Source: JAWLFY01 sp964462125 (GTDB lineage: Bacteria; Planctomycetota; Planctomycetia; Pirellulales; Pirellulaceae). Taken from it: a DNA stretch of 29,297 bases. The translations under genes and the position numbers were made by a program. Positions 1 to 6,633 of this stretch are shown piece by piece; positions within the stretch are counted from its first letter, which is position 1; the number at the start of each line of letters is the position of its first letter. The stretch is from the NCBI GenBank assembly GCA_964462125.1, contig CAYWXT010000042.1, forward strand, positions 1 to 29,297. Direction: 5' to 3'. Below the pieces are notes generated by a model, which was given only the letters and a program-made list of their open reading frames with translations, was not told the origin of the DNA and did no database searches.

Positions 1-661
1 AACCGGCCGCTTCCAGCTGGACTTGCGGACGTGAGGCAGCGTTCTGGTCCGAGGGCCGGCGGCGGCGCTCGTCCGGGAGGCGGCGCAGCCGCTGGTCGAA
101 CTGGGCCACGACGAGTGTCATCGCGACCGAACGCGAGAGACCCTTCCACTGGACCGCTGGCCACAGGTCATGGGGCAGCGAATCGGTCACCAAGTGTCGT
201 CCGGCCGCGATCGACAGCGCCTCGGTTGGCGTGGTCACGTCAGGCCACGCGATCTCGACCGGATCGGTGTCCCTTGGCAAATCGAGTCGTCGCAACGAGC
301 TGGCCGTACGGTCGACGCGATCGCGGCGGCCGAGCAACACGACGCCGCGCAGGGGGAAGATTTCACCGCCACGCTCGGCGGCGATGATTCGAAGCACATC
401 GAAGACTGTGGGACCGACCTGGCCCAGGTTCAGTGGAGCGGAGGGATCGATGTCTCGATCGATCCAAACGTTCAGTCCTGCGTTCGCGGCGATCTCATCG
501 ACCGCGCCGCGCAGCGATTGGCCTTCGATCACCGTCACCATCGGCGCCCGGAGCCGTTTGACGATTGGGGCGTCGGCGGCAAGGTCCTCGCTGGCGGCGA
601 ATTGGCGTTGCGTGAGGATCGGGACCACGGTGAGAACGGCAAGCAGGGCAATCCGATTCAT
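1..661 (-). CDS. Exported protein with STN/secretin-like N-terminal domain, partial (runs off left edge)
   Basis: An open frame on the minus strand begins with ATG at 661-659 and stays open to base 1, giving about 220 codons with the C-terminus missing. The first ~24 residues (MNRIALLAVLTVVPIL...) look like a Sec signal peptide: a positive start, then a hydrophobic core. Residues ~43-75 (VIEGQSLRGAVDEIAANAGL, then a VWIDRDID stretch) resemble the short N-terminal domain of secretins and TonB receptors (STN), which often appears in planctomycete exported proteins of unknown role. Codon third positions are rich in G/C, as in the neighbouring genes. No clear Shine-Dalgarno sequence precedes the ATG. 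A TAAAAT -10-like hexamer lies at 826-831 on this strand, with no convincing -35. The fold assignment is by eye; the coding call is firmer than the domain call. Confidence 0.72.
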   Translation of the reverse strand, partial: MNRIALLAVLTVVPILTQRQFAASEDLAADAPIVKRLRAPMVTVIEGQSLRGAVDEIAANAGLNVWIDRDIDPSAPLNLGQVGPTVFDVLRIIAAERGGEIFPLRGVVLLGRRDRVDRTASSLRRLDLPRDTDPVEIAWPDVTTPTEALSIAAGRHLVTDSLPHDLWPAVQWKGLSRSVAMTLVVAQFDQRLRRLPDERRRRPSDQNAASRPQVQLEAAG

Positions 662-899
662 ATTGTCGCAATGCCAATGGAGGGGGGAATCGCGTGTTTC
701 TTGACCGAACTCGCAGCGACTTCGGGGGGTGGCTCGGAACTCTCGGTGCAAGTTCCGCTTTGCGGTGGTGCCGCGACGGGAGAGCCTTGCGGCTGGGGTC
801 CCAGCACGCACCGCCGGACGTTCCTATTTTACCTTGTCATCGTCGCCGGGCTCAGTTGCTTGTTGGTCGGCACGGCCGCAACTAGACTCGATCCGTTGG

Positions 900-956
900 C
901 CCAGTGAATCCGGCCCAGTGAATCCGGCCCAGTGAATCCTTGCCCGGTGATTCCTT
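900..956. repeat. 14-bp tandem repeat, about four degenerate copies
   Basis: Two perfect adjacent copies of CCCAGTGAATCCGG lie at 900-913 and 914-927. A third copy at 928-941 ends in TT instead of GG. A fourth, more diverged copy follows (CCCGGTGATTCCTT, 943-956). The diverged copies introduce TTGCCC hexamers just upstream of a TAGGAT hexamer. Confidence 0.85.
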
Positions 957-982
957 GCCCGAGGCTTCGCGGCGCGTAGGAT
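955..982 (+). promoter_or_regulatory. Possible sigma70-type promoter for the HEAT/TPR gene
   Basis: TTGCCC (955-960) and TAGGAT (977-982) are 16 bp apart, each matching four of six bases of the sigma70 consensus. A transcript starting near 989 would leave a leader of about 60 nt before the GTG at 1052, and almost none before the ATG at 992, which favours the GTG start. Hexamer matches of this quality occur by chance. Confidence 0.3.
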
Positions 983-1051
983 GCACACAGTTTGGATGCC
1001 CGCAGACGACCGAATCATCACGCAGCCCATGACATCTTGGCGGAAATCACG

Positions 1052-1720
1052 GTGAGTACCCCCCTTGTTAGGACGACTCGGTTGGCCGCGGCATTCCGCC
1101 GCTACCTGTCGACCGCTGATTCGCCCCGCTTCGCGTCCGAGGTCGACGAGTACTACAGCGGCCAAACGCTCTGCACGCTGCTTCGCCATGGGGACGTGGA
1201 GCATCGGCGAGCGGCGGCTTTGGCGCTGGGGATGTTGGGGGAGGGGGATTTGATCGAGTCGGTAGGTCGGGCGCTCGCGGACGAGGACCGCGGGGTGCGT
1301 CTAGCTGTCGACGATTCGTTTCGGGCGTTGTTGGTCCGCTCGGCCGCGCCGACGCATCTGCAAAAGCTGTTGCAGGTGATGCACTTGAACGACGGCGGAG
1401 AGTTTGGCGCGGCATTGGCCCCAGCGATGATTCTGGTCGATCAGGCTCCACGATATGCGGAAGCCCACCATCAGCTGGCGATATGTTGGCTTGGCTTGGA
1501 GAACGACGTCCAGTCCGAAGCGGCCTACCGGGCCTGCCTGTGGCACTGCCGGTTTCACTACCTGGCGTGGCAGGGGCTCGCACGTTGCCGTTTGATGCTC
1601 GGCAATCAGCAGGGTGCGATAAGGGCGTTGGAGCGCTGTTTGGACATTTGCCCCGACATGGAATCGGCGCGGGTGCAGCTACGCGCGATCCGCCGCTACC
1701 GCTGGGGATCTGACGTATAA
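1052..1720 (+). CDS. HEAT-like plus TPR repeat protein
   Basis: The frame is open from an ATG at 992, but GTG at 1052 is preferred because the first 20 residues from 992 look non-coding in composition and sit on top of the likely promoter. From the GTG the protein is 222 aa with no signal peptide. Residues ~40-95 (LLRHGDVEHRRAAALALGML and the following helix pair) resemble HEAT/PBS-lyase repeats. Residues ~115-215 hold three TPR-like helix pairs (AEAHHQLAICWL, YLAWQGLARCRLMLGNQ, GAIRALERCLDICPD). Both repeat types are protein-interaction scaffolds, and the partner is unknown. The next gene begins 15 nt downstream on the same strand, so the two are probably co-transcribed. Confidence 0.78.
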   Translation: MSTPLVRTTRLAAAFRRYLSTADSPRFASEVDEYYSGQTLCTLLRHGDVEHRRAAALALGMLGEGDLIESVGRALADEDRGVRLAVDDSFRALLVRSAAPTHLQKLLQVMHLNDGGEFGAALAPAMILVDQAPRYAEAHHQLAICWLGLENDVQSEAAYRACLWHCRFHYLAWQGLARCRLMLGNQQGAIRALERCLDICPDMESARVQLRAIRRYRWGSDV

Positions 1721-1735
1721 CGACGGCGGGACAAC

Positions 1736-2035
1736 GTGTCAGAGACTGTGGAAAGTCAAAGTTACAGCGAGCCGTTGGTCGGCACGATCGCGATCGTCTT
1801 GGCGATCATTTCCATCGCCATCGCGTTCGGGCCTTGGTCAGGCCCCTATCAGCTGCCGTCGGTGGCAGCGGTTCGTCGGCGGTTCGGCACGCGTGCCGCC
1901 CGTCTGGTCTGGTTCATGGTCGCCCTGGCGTCGTTCACCAGCGGCCTGGCCATTCTGACCGGTGTGCGGCCCTCCTACGCCAACCCCGGCAACTCACCTG
2001 CGGATCCTAGCGACCAGACGGAGATCAGGGAGTAG
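1736..2035 (+). CDS. Small two-helix inner-membrane protein, unknown function
   Basis: A GTG at 1736 opens a 99-aa frame ending with TAG at 2033-2035. Two hydrophobic segments are clear: residues ~15-34 (LVGTIAIVLAIISIAIAFGP) and ~58-77 (LVWFMVALASFTSGLAILTG). The linker between them is basic (VRRRFGTRAARL) and the tail is acidic, which by the positive-inside rule suggests a cytoplasmic loop. I recognise no family. It follows the HEAT/TPR gene by 15 nt and may work with it at the membrane. The 115-bp tandem repeat array begins 5 nt after its stop codon. Confidence 0.68.
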   Translation: MSETVESQSYSEPLVGTIAIVLAIISIAIAFGPWSGPYQLPSVAAVRRRFGTRAARLVWFMVALASFTSGLAILTGVRPSYANPGNSPADPSDQTEIRE

Positions 2036-2039
2036 TTCA

Positions 2040-2540
2040 GACGCGTTGGCGCCGGAGAACGTCCCGGCATTGCCACGATCCGGCCCGGCGGGACGGATGT
2101 ACGTCCGTTTCGCCGAAACGGATGTTGCAGCGGGAGAACGCCAAGCGGTGCCAGGACGCGTTGGCGGCGGAGAACGTCCAGGCGTCGCCACGATCCGGCC
2201 CGGCGGGACGGATGTACGTCCGTTTCGCCGAAACGGATGTTGCAGCGGGAGAACGCCAAGCGGTGCCAGGACGCGTTGGCGGCNNNNNNNNNNNNNNNNN
2301 NNNNNNNNNNNNNNNNNNNNNNNNNNNNNNNNNNNNNNNNNNNNNNNNNNNNNNNNNNNNNNNNNNNNNNNNNNNNNNNNNNNGGCCCGGCGGGACGGAT
2401 GTACGTCCGTTTCGCCGAAACGGATGTTGCAGCGGGAGGACGCCAAGCGATGCCAGGACGCGTTGGCGCCGGAGAACGTCCCGGCGTCGCCACGATCCGG
2501 TCCGGCGGGACGGATGTACTTCGAAACGGATGTTGCAGCG
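2040..2540. repeat. 115-bp tandem repeat (minisatellite) array with palindromic core, interrupted by assembly gap
   Basis: Units begin at GACGCGTTGGCG at 2040, 2155, 2270 and, after the N run, at 2457, giving an exact 115-bp period. The unit truncated by the gap resumes at 2384, and its start would project to 2342. Units differ at only a few positions (for example GCC/GGC at the start and AGAACG/AGGACG). Each full unit contains the 19-bp palindrome TCCGTTTCG-C-CGAAACGGA, preceded by a looser palindrome around GTAC (ACGGATGTACGTCCGT). The last unit is damaged: the GTCCGTTTCGCC stretch is shortened, so the palindrome is lost, and similarity ends near 2540, just outside the stop codon of the thioredoxin-YHS gene. 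The array fills the space between two convergent genes. Confidence 0.95.
2284..2383. other. Assembly gap (100 N)
   Basis: There are exactly 100 N characters inside the tandem repeat, the usual placeholder for a gap of unknown size. True repeat copy number is therefore unknown, and any ORF drawn across the Ns is an artefact. Confidence 0.99.
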
Positions 2541-2548
2541 GCCTCGGC

Positions 2549-3664
2549 TCAGGAGCCGGGATTGGCGTCCTGAATCGCCTCGTCCATGACTTCCACCGCT
2601 GCCTCGGTGTAACGCTCGTGCTTGTTCCAGAAGTGGTTCATCGCCGACTCATCGGCGAAGAAGAACATCCGCTGGTGGACCGGATCCTTCAGTCCCCACT
2701 CGCGTTTTCCTCGGACGATGCGGCGTTCCTCGAAGAACCGCACCACGTCGATCTCGTTCATCACCGGGGTGTAGGGGATGGGATCGTCGAGAAATGTCTG
2801 CATCTTCTCCGCCGATCCAAACAGGTAGAGCATGCCCAGGTGGATCACCCCGAAGTCGGGATTTCCTTCCACCCAGCGGTCCTCCTCAATCACGCTGACG
2901 GGACAGAACCCTTGAATGGCCAACTCCGGTACTTCCGATTCCCGTTTTTGCGGTTCGAATCGGGGCGCGTCGTCGTTGGGGAGTTCTGCGGCGGGCGCCG
3001 CTGGGCCGGGCAGATCCCGCTCTTGGCTCCCGGAGGATGCCAGCTGGTTCGTCGCCTGTCCAGGCTTGCCAGCTGGCAGGACGAACTCATTGGTTCGTTG
3101 CTGGGGCATTCCGGCGGTCGCCTCCGGTGACGCCAAGCCAGCGTGAGGTTGCGGTTCGGCGGGTTGTGGCTGCGGTGCCGCGTCGGCGTTGCCGCTGGTC
3201 GCTGGGGCCGCGGTTTGGTTCGCGACCCGTTCCGAATCTGGTTCGTTGGTCGCGGGCGTGGTACCGGCGGCATCGAGCATCGCGACGTAGCTGCTGGGGT
3301 CTTGAGGGCTGACCGAGTGGGAGAGCGTTTCGCCCTGGACGGTCACGATCACGTCGGTCGGGAATTTCTGGACAGAAAACATCTCCGTCAGCTTCGGATT
3401 CTCCTCGGCGTGTACCTTGACCGGAACGACGTGTTGCTGGACCGATTCGTGGACTTGCCGCGATTGAAACGCCCCCGCTTCGAGTTTCTCGCACCAGGAG
3501 CAATTGTCGGTGTAGAAGTGAAGCAGGAGCTGCTTGCCTTCCGCTTCGGCCTCGGCGTGGGCGGTGCGGAGGTTGTCGCGCCAGGCGATCTCGGCGTGGG
3601 CGGAGGAGGCGACCAGGGCGAAGGTCGAAACGGTCATCAGAAAGAGGGGGGCTGCCGTGCGCAT
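2549..3664 (-). CDS. Exported thioredoxin-like / YHS-like fusion protein
   Basis: The ATG at 3664 (371 aa) is chosen over upstream in-frame starts because it begins a clean signal peptide (MRTAAPLFLMTVSTFALVASSAHA, probable cleavage after AHA) and is preceded by AGGACAGG. Residues ~25-130 form a thioredoxin-like domain with a CSWC redox motif (Cys55, Cys58) and a later KFPTD segment that fits the cis-proline. Residues ~140-250 are a Pro/Ala/Gln-rich, probably disordered linker. Residues ~255-330 (LAIQGFCPVSV, W..G, GVIHLGMLYLF, PYTPV) resemble a YHS domain, a small module often linked to metal binding, followed by a helical tail. A periplasmic redox or metal-related role is inferred. It lies downstream of fabF on the same strand after a 173-nt gap. 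Its stop nearly touches the repeat array. Confidence 0.85.
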   Translation of the reverse strand: MRTAAPLFLMTVSTFALVASSAHAEIAWRDNLRTAHAEAEAEGKQLLLHFYTDNCSWCEKLEAGAFQSRQVHESVQQHVVPVKVHAEENPKLTEMFSVQKFPTDVIVTVQGETLSHSVSPQDPSSYVAMLDAAGTTPATNEPDSERVANQTAAPATSGNADAAPQPQPAEPQPHAGLASPEATAGMPQQRTNEFVLPAGKPGQATNQLASSGSQERDLPGPAAPAAELPNDDAPRFEPQKRESEVPELAIQGFCPVSVIEEDRWVEGNPDFGVIHLGMLYLFGSAEKMQTFLDDPIPYTPVMNEIDVVRFFEERRIVRGKREWGLKDPVHQRMFFFADESAMNHFWNKHERYTEAAVEVMDEAIQDANPGS

Positions 3665-3837
3665 CAGGCCTGTCCTGGGGGTCGGTTGGCGGTCATCGTC
3701 GCGGCGGTGCGGTCTCCTCGTCCATGTGCGAGGGAGGGAAGGCGGCACCGGTTCCATCGATGATTTCGGATTTACCGACTTTGCGGCTTGAGACGAAACG
3801 GCAGATTGCGGTGACTTTATTGCCCGCGGTGCCGGGA

Positions 3838-5070
3838 TCACTCGAATCGCTTGAACGCCAGGCAAGCGTTTTGCCCCCCGAAACCGCTGGAATTGCTGAC
3901 GGCGACCCGGACGTTCCTTTCACGCGCTGCACCGGGGGTGTAATCGAGGGGACAGCTTGGATCGGGCTTTTCGTAGTTCGCCGTTGGCGGGACCACGCCG
4001 TCGCGAATCGCCAGCACGGAGTAGACCGCTTCGATCCCCCCGGCCGCTCCCAGGCAGTGCCCGGTGACGCCTTTGGTCGAAGAGATCGCGATCGACCGAG
4101 CGTGGTCGCCGAAGACGGTTTGGATCGCCTCGCTCTCCAGCGTGTCATTGGAGGGGGTGGAGGTTCCATGGGCGTTGATATGATCGACCTCGCTGGCCTC
4201 CAGACGCGCGTCGGCCAAGGTCGATCGGATCGCCCGCGCGAGCCCTTCACCCCCGGGTGGCGGGAGGGTGATGTGATGGGCATCGGCGGAGAGGCCGTAG
4301 CCGATCAGCTCAGCATAGATCTTTGCTCCCCGGCTGCGGGCGTGCTCATATTCTTCCAGCACCAACAGTCCACAGCCTTCGCCCATCACGAATCCGTCCC
4401 GATCGGCGTCGAATGGCCGCGAGGCGAGTTCCGGGGCATTGTTGCGGCGGCTGAGGGCTCGCAACTTGGCGAACGAGGCGATCGACATGGGACAGATCGC
4501 TGCTTCGGCGCCGCCGGCGAGCATCATCGTGGCATCGCCTCGGTGGATGTACATGGCCGCCTCGCCCAATGCGTGCGTCCCACTGGCGCACGCGGTCGCC
4601 GGGGCCACGTTGGGACCTTTCAATTCATGCCGAATGGCGACGAAGCCGGCTGCCATGTTGGGGATCGCATAGGGCAACGTATGGGGCAGAACCTTGGCCG
4701 CGCCCCGATCCCGCAGCGTCAGGGCACACTGCTCGATCTCCCCCAGCCCGCCGATCGCGACGCCGATGATGCAGCCACAGACGTCGCCGTGACGATCGGA
4801 TTCGAAACCGGCATCCCCGAGCGCCTCTTGGCCCGCAGCGCTGGCGAACTGGACGAACCGCGAGGTTTGCCGTTCGGTCTTTGCCCCCAGCAAGTCGGTC
4901 GCGTCGAAATCGGGGACCTCCCCGGCGATGGAGACCGGCAGCTCGCTGGTGTCAAAGCGGGTGATTTTGCGGATCGGCGAATGCCCCGAAAGTGCCGCCT
5001 GCCACGCCGAGGTGACGTCGCTCCCGGTCGGCGCCACCATTCCCAACCCCGTCACCACAACCCTGCGCAT
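3838..5070 (-). CDS. fabF: Beta-ketoacyl-ACP synthase II (FabF-type)
   Basis: This 410-aa protein has the normal length for KAS II, which condenses malonyl-ACP with acyl-ACP in cytoplasmic fatty acid elongation. The start MRRVVVTGLGMVAPTG is the family's typical N-terminus. The catalytic Cys161 sits in ATACASGTHA, the two catalytic histidines are His301 (NAHGTSTPSND) and His338 (GHCLGAAGG), and Lys333 lies in SSTKG. The C-terminus carries the SNSSGFGGQNA glycine-rich signature. ATG 5070 is preferred over GTG 5088 because AGGGGGA lies just upstream of the ATG. No acyl carrier protein gene, a common neighbour, is recognisable nearby. Related ketosynthases in specialised pathways cannot be fully excluded, but all key residues are present. 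Confidence 0.95.
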   Translation of the reverse strand: MRRVVVTGLGMVAPTGSDVTSAWQAALSGHSPIRKITRFDTSELPVSIAGEVPDFDATDLLGAKTERQTSRFVQFASAAGQEALGDAGFESDRHGDVCGCIIGVAIGGLGEIEQCALTLRDRGAAKVLPHTLPYAIPNMAAGFVAIRHELKGPNVAPATACASGTHALGEAAMYIHRGDATMMLAGGAEAAICPMSIASFAKLRALSRRNNAPELASRPFDADRDGFVMGEGCGLLVLEEYEHARSRGAKIYAELIGYGLSADAHHITLPPPGGEGLARAIRSTLADARLEASEVDHINAHGTSTPSNDTLESEAIQTVFGDHARSIAISSTKGVTGHCLGAAGGIEAVYSVLAIRDGVVPPTANYEKPDPSCPLDYTPGAARERNVRVAVSNSSGFGGQNACLAFKRFE

Positions 5071-5187
5071 CGAAATCCCCCTGGCCACCGGTACGAAACG
5101 CTTGAAGTTTAGGCATTTCCGCCGGCCTGGCTAAGGGGGGAATCGGCGGGCTCACCCGCGCCAGAGGGTGATGATTGTCGCTTCGCG

Positions 5188-5216
5188 AGCGTCGTTCGCG
5201 TTTTCTGACAGAGCCT
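5188..5216 (-). promoter_or_regulatory. Intergenic motif shared with the transaldolase upstream region (copy 1)
   Basis: Aligned without gaps, this 29-bp stretch agrees with 7717-7745 at about 23 positions by eye. The conserved blocks on the plus strand are AGCGTC and a TTT..CTG.CAGAGCCT core. Both copies lie upstream of a minus-strand gene, this one about 118 nt before the fabF start. It could be a regulatory site or a dispersed repeat. Confidence 0.45.
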
Positions 5217-5322
5217 AGCCGATGGTCTCTTCTTCGATGGTCATCAGATCGGCATTGGCCAAATCGTCCAGCTTGCCCCCCTGGGTCAACCTTTCGACGA
5301 CGAGGCTGGTGATCGCGACGGT
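5215..5322 (-). CDS. Candidate small ORF or remnant, up to 35 aa
   Basis: Reading the minus strand between a TGA at 5325-5323 and the TAG at 5217-5215 gives 35 codons (TVAITSLVVERLTQGGKLDD, then LANADLMTIEEETIG). The composition is balanced and protein-like, and most third positions are G or C as in the neighbouring genes. There is no ATG or GTG near its beginning; TTG at codon 12 is the first conventional alternative start. It may be a genuine small peptide, the decayed 3' end of a gene lost upstream, or chance. I recognise no family. Confidence 0.25.
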   Translation of the reverse strand, partial: TVAITSLVVERLTQGGKLDDLANADLMTIEEETIG

Positions 5323-5360
5323 TCAACATTGCCCGAGCGTGCAAGAATTTGGTAACCGAT

Positions 5361-5377
5361 GAGACAATCGTTGTCTC
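5361..5377. promoter_or_regulatory. 17-bp inverted repeat, candidate operator
   Basis: GAGACAA-TCG-TTGTCTC is a perfect 7-bp inverted repeat with a 3-bp spacer, located 88 nt before the HlyD start. This architecture is typical of sites for dimeric helix-turn-helix repressors. No regulator gene is adjacent, so the binding protein is unknown. Confidence 0.45.
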
Positions 5378-5402
5378 GGAATTGAGTTTTGCTCGGAATT
5401 GA
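5375..5402. repeat. 11-bp direct repeat overlapping the inverted repeat
   Basis: CTCGGAATTGA occurs at 5375-5385 and again at 5392-5402, 17 bp apart start to start. The first copy overlaps the right arm of the inverted repeat. Two identical 11-mers this close are unlikely by chance in GC-rich DNA. Confidence 0.6.
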
Positions 5403-5464
5403 CACCGCCACCGGAACCGCGTTGATGCATTTGGAGGACCCGCACGACTGCGTGAGGCCCCGCG

Positions 5465-6544
5465 ATGACCAAGTTTGAATGGTTGGCGGTGTTGGTCGTC
5501 GCCGTGGTCTTTGGCGGCCTACTCGTCGGCTTCGACCGCGCCCGGCTGGCGCGCCACGAGGAGGTGACCGACGAGCCAACCTCGGCGGTGACCTCCTACA
5601 GTTTGGCCGACCCATTCGAATCTTTTTCCGGGGGTGAACTGGTTGCCGCGCCGGGACGGATCGAAGGGCAAACCGAGACGGCTGAATTGCGAGCCAGGCT
5701 GGCCGAGTCGATCATCGAGGTCACGGTCAGCGAAGGAGACTGGGTCGCCAAAGGGGCGCCCCTGGTTCGACTTGACCGTGCCCCGTACCAGGCGGAACGC
5801 AACCTCGCCCAAGCCGAACTCCGCCGCGCCGAGTCCCGGCTGCAACGACTGGTCAACGGCGCCCGGTCGAGCGAACTCGATGAACTGCGGGGGCGGCAAG
5901 CGGCGGCGCTCGCCGAGTTTGAAGGGGCGGAAAAGGCCTACGCGCGGGTGGTGCGGTTGGACCAGGGGCAAGCGGCCAGTGGCCAGACGGTTGACGAGCA
6001 TGCCACCCGGTTGAGGTTCGCGGCCGCGCAGCTGGAGGTCGCCCAGGCTCGCCTGGCGACGCTCGAGGCGCCGCCGCGCGAGGAAGACCTGGAAGCCGCC
6101 GGTGCTCAAGTCGCTGCCGCCCAATCCCGACTCGAGCTCGCCGAGGTACGTCTGGGGCAAACCGAGTTGGTCGCTCCGGCGGCGGGACACGTCCTGGAGG
6201 TCAATGGCCGGCTGGGTGAAGTGACGCGGCCCGATCAACGCGAGCCGCTGATCCGGTTCGCCGACACCTCCCGGTTGCGGGTTCGCGCCGAAGTGGATGA
6301 ATACGATGCGATGCGGGTCGCCGCCGGCCAAAATGCCGTGATCCGAACCGACAGCCTCCCCGGCCGCTCCTTGTACGGTAGCGTCGTTCGAATTGGCCCC
6401 CGGGTCCACCGCAAGCGACTGTTCGAGGACCGCCCCGGTGAACGACTCGACTCCTACCTCCGCGATGTCTGGATCGAATTCGACACGACACCTGAGCTGC
6501 CCGTCGGGCTCCCCGTCGATGTCTTCGTCGCCGTGACGGAGTGA
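5465..6544 (+). CDS. HlyD-family membrane fusion (periplasmic adaptor) protein
   Basis: This 359-aa protein has an N-terminal membrane anchor (residues ~6-22, WLAVLVVAVVFGGLLVG). A lipoyl-like half-motif follows at ~70-105 (SIIEVTVSEGDWVAKGAPLV), then an Ala/Glu/Arg-rich coiled-coil hairpin at ~108-225, and the second lipoyl half and beta-barrel from ~226 (LVAPAAGHVLEVNGRLGEV, then VRAEVDEYDAMRVAAGQ). This is the standard order for adaptors that link an inner-membrane pump to an outer-membrane exit. GAGG at 5454-5457 precedes the ATG. No ABC ATPase, MacB-like permease or TolC-type gene lies beside it: the next gene is a convergent transaldolase. Its pump must be encoded elsewhere, and the ABC-2 permease at 17860 is only a remote possibility. 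Confidence 0.88.
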   Translation: MTKFEWLAVLVVAVVFGGLLVGFDRARLARHEEVTDEPTSAVTSYSLADPFESFSGGELVAAPGRIEGQTETAELRARLAESIIEVTVSEGDWVAKGAPLVRLDRAPYQAERNLAQAELRRAESRLQRLVNGARSSELDELRGRQAAALAEFEGAEKAYARVVRLDQGQAASGQTVDEHATRLRFAAAQLEVAQARLATLEAPPREEDLEAAGAQVAAAQSRLELAEVRLGQTELVAPAAGHVLEVNGRLGEVTRPDQREPLIRFADTSRLRVRAEVDEYDAMRVAAGQNAVIRTDSLPGRSLYGSVVRIGPRVHRKRLFEDRPGERLDSYLRDVWIEFDTTPELPVGLPVDVFVAVTE

Positions 6545-6633
6545 GTGGGCAGCGGGTAGTTGGCAGTGAGTGGTGGGGAGGTGGGTAGCGCGTCGCGACG
6601 TTTTCGAAGGTTCCAAGCGGCGTGTTGCTTAAC

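Larger units (their letters stand above)
662..1051. other. Divergent intergenic region with a short tandem repeat
   Basis: This region separates the leftward exported-protein gene from the rightward HEAT/TPR gene. Its only clear structures are the 14-bp tandem repeat at 900-956 and the promoter-like hexamers that follow. Small ORFs can be drawn through it on both strands, but they have no recognisable composition or start signals. I see no RNA gene here. Confidence 0.5.
5071..5464. promoter_or_regulatory. Divergent fabF / hlyD control region
   Basis: These 394 nt separate two divergent genes. They hold a motif shared with the region upstream of the transaldolase gene (5188-5216), a candidate small ORF on the minus strand (5215-5322), a 17-bp inverted repeat (5361-5377) and an 11-bp direct repeat (5375-5385 and 5392-5402). 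No promoter hexamer pair stands out clearly. Confidence 0.5.

Noticed and set aside
992..1051. ATG 992 as start of the HEAT/TPR protein
   Set aside because: The extra 20 residues are His/Arg-rich and overlap the likely promoter and leader; GTG 1052 is more plausible.
2040..2540. CRISPR array
   Set aside because: Whole 115-bp units repeat end to end without unique spacers, and no cas genes are present.
1962..2573. Open frames across the N gap and repeats
   Set aside because: They are continuous only because the 100 Ns were translated as X; the true gap length is unknown.
3724..5112. 462-aa plus-strand open frame
   Set aside because: It lies antisense to fabF, which has all catalytic residues; the plus-strand product has no recognisable domain and is a GC-rich shadow.
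6591..6604. Intrinsic terminator after hlyD (CGTCGCGACG followed by TTTT)
   Set aside because: The 10-bp palindrome has no loop, so a stable hairpin would be only three pairs, and the T run is four bases.
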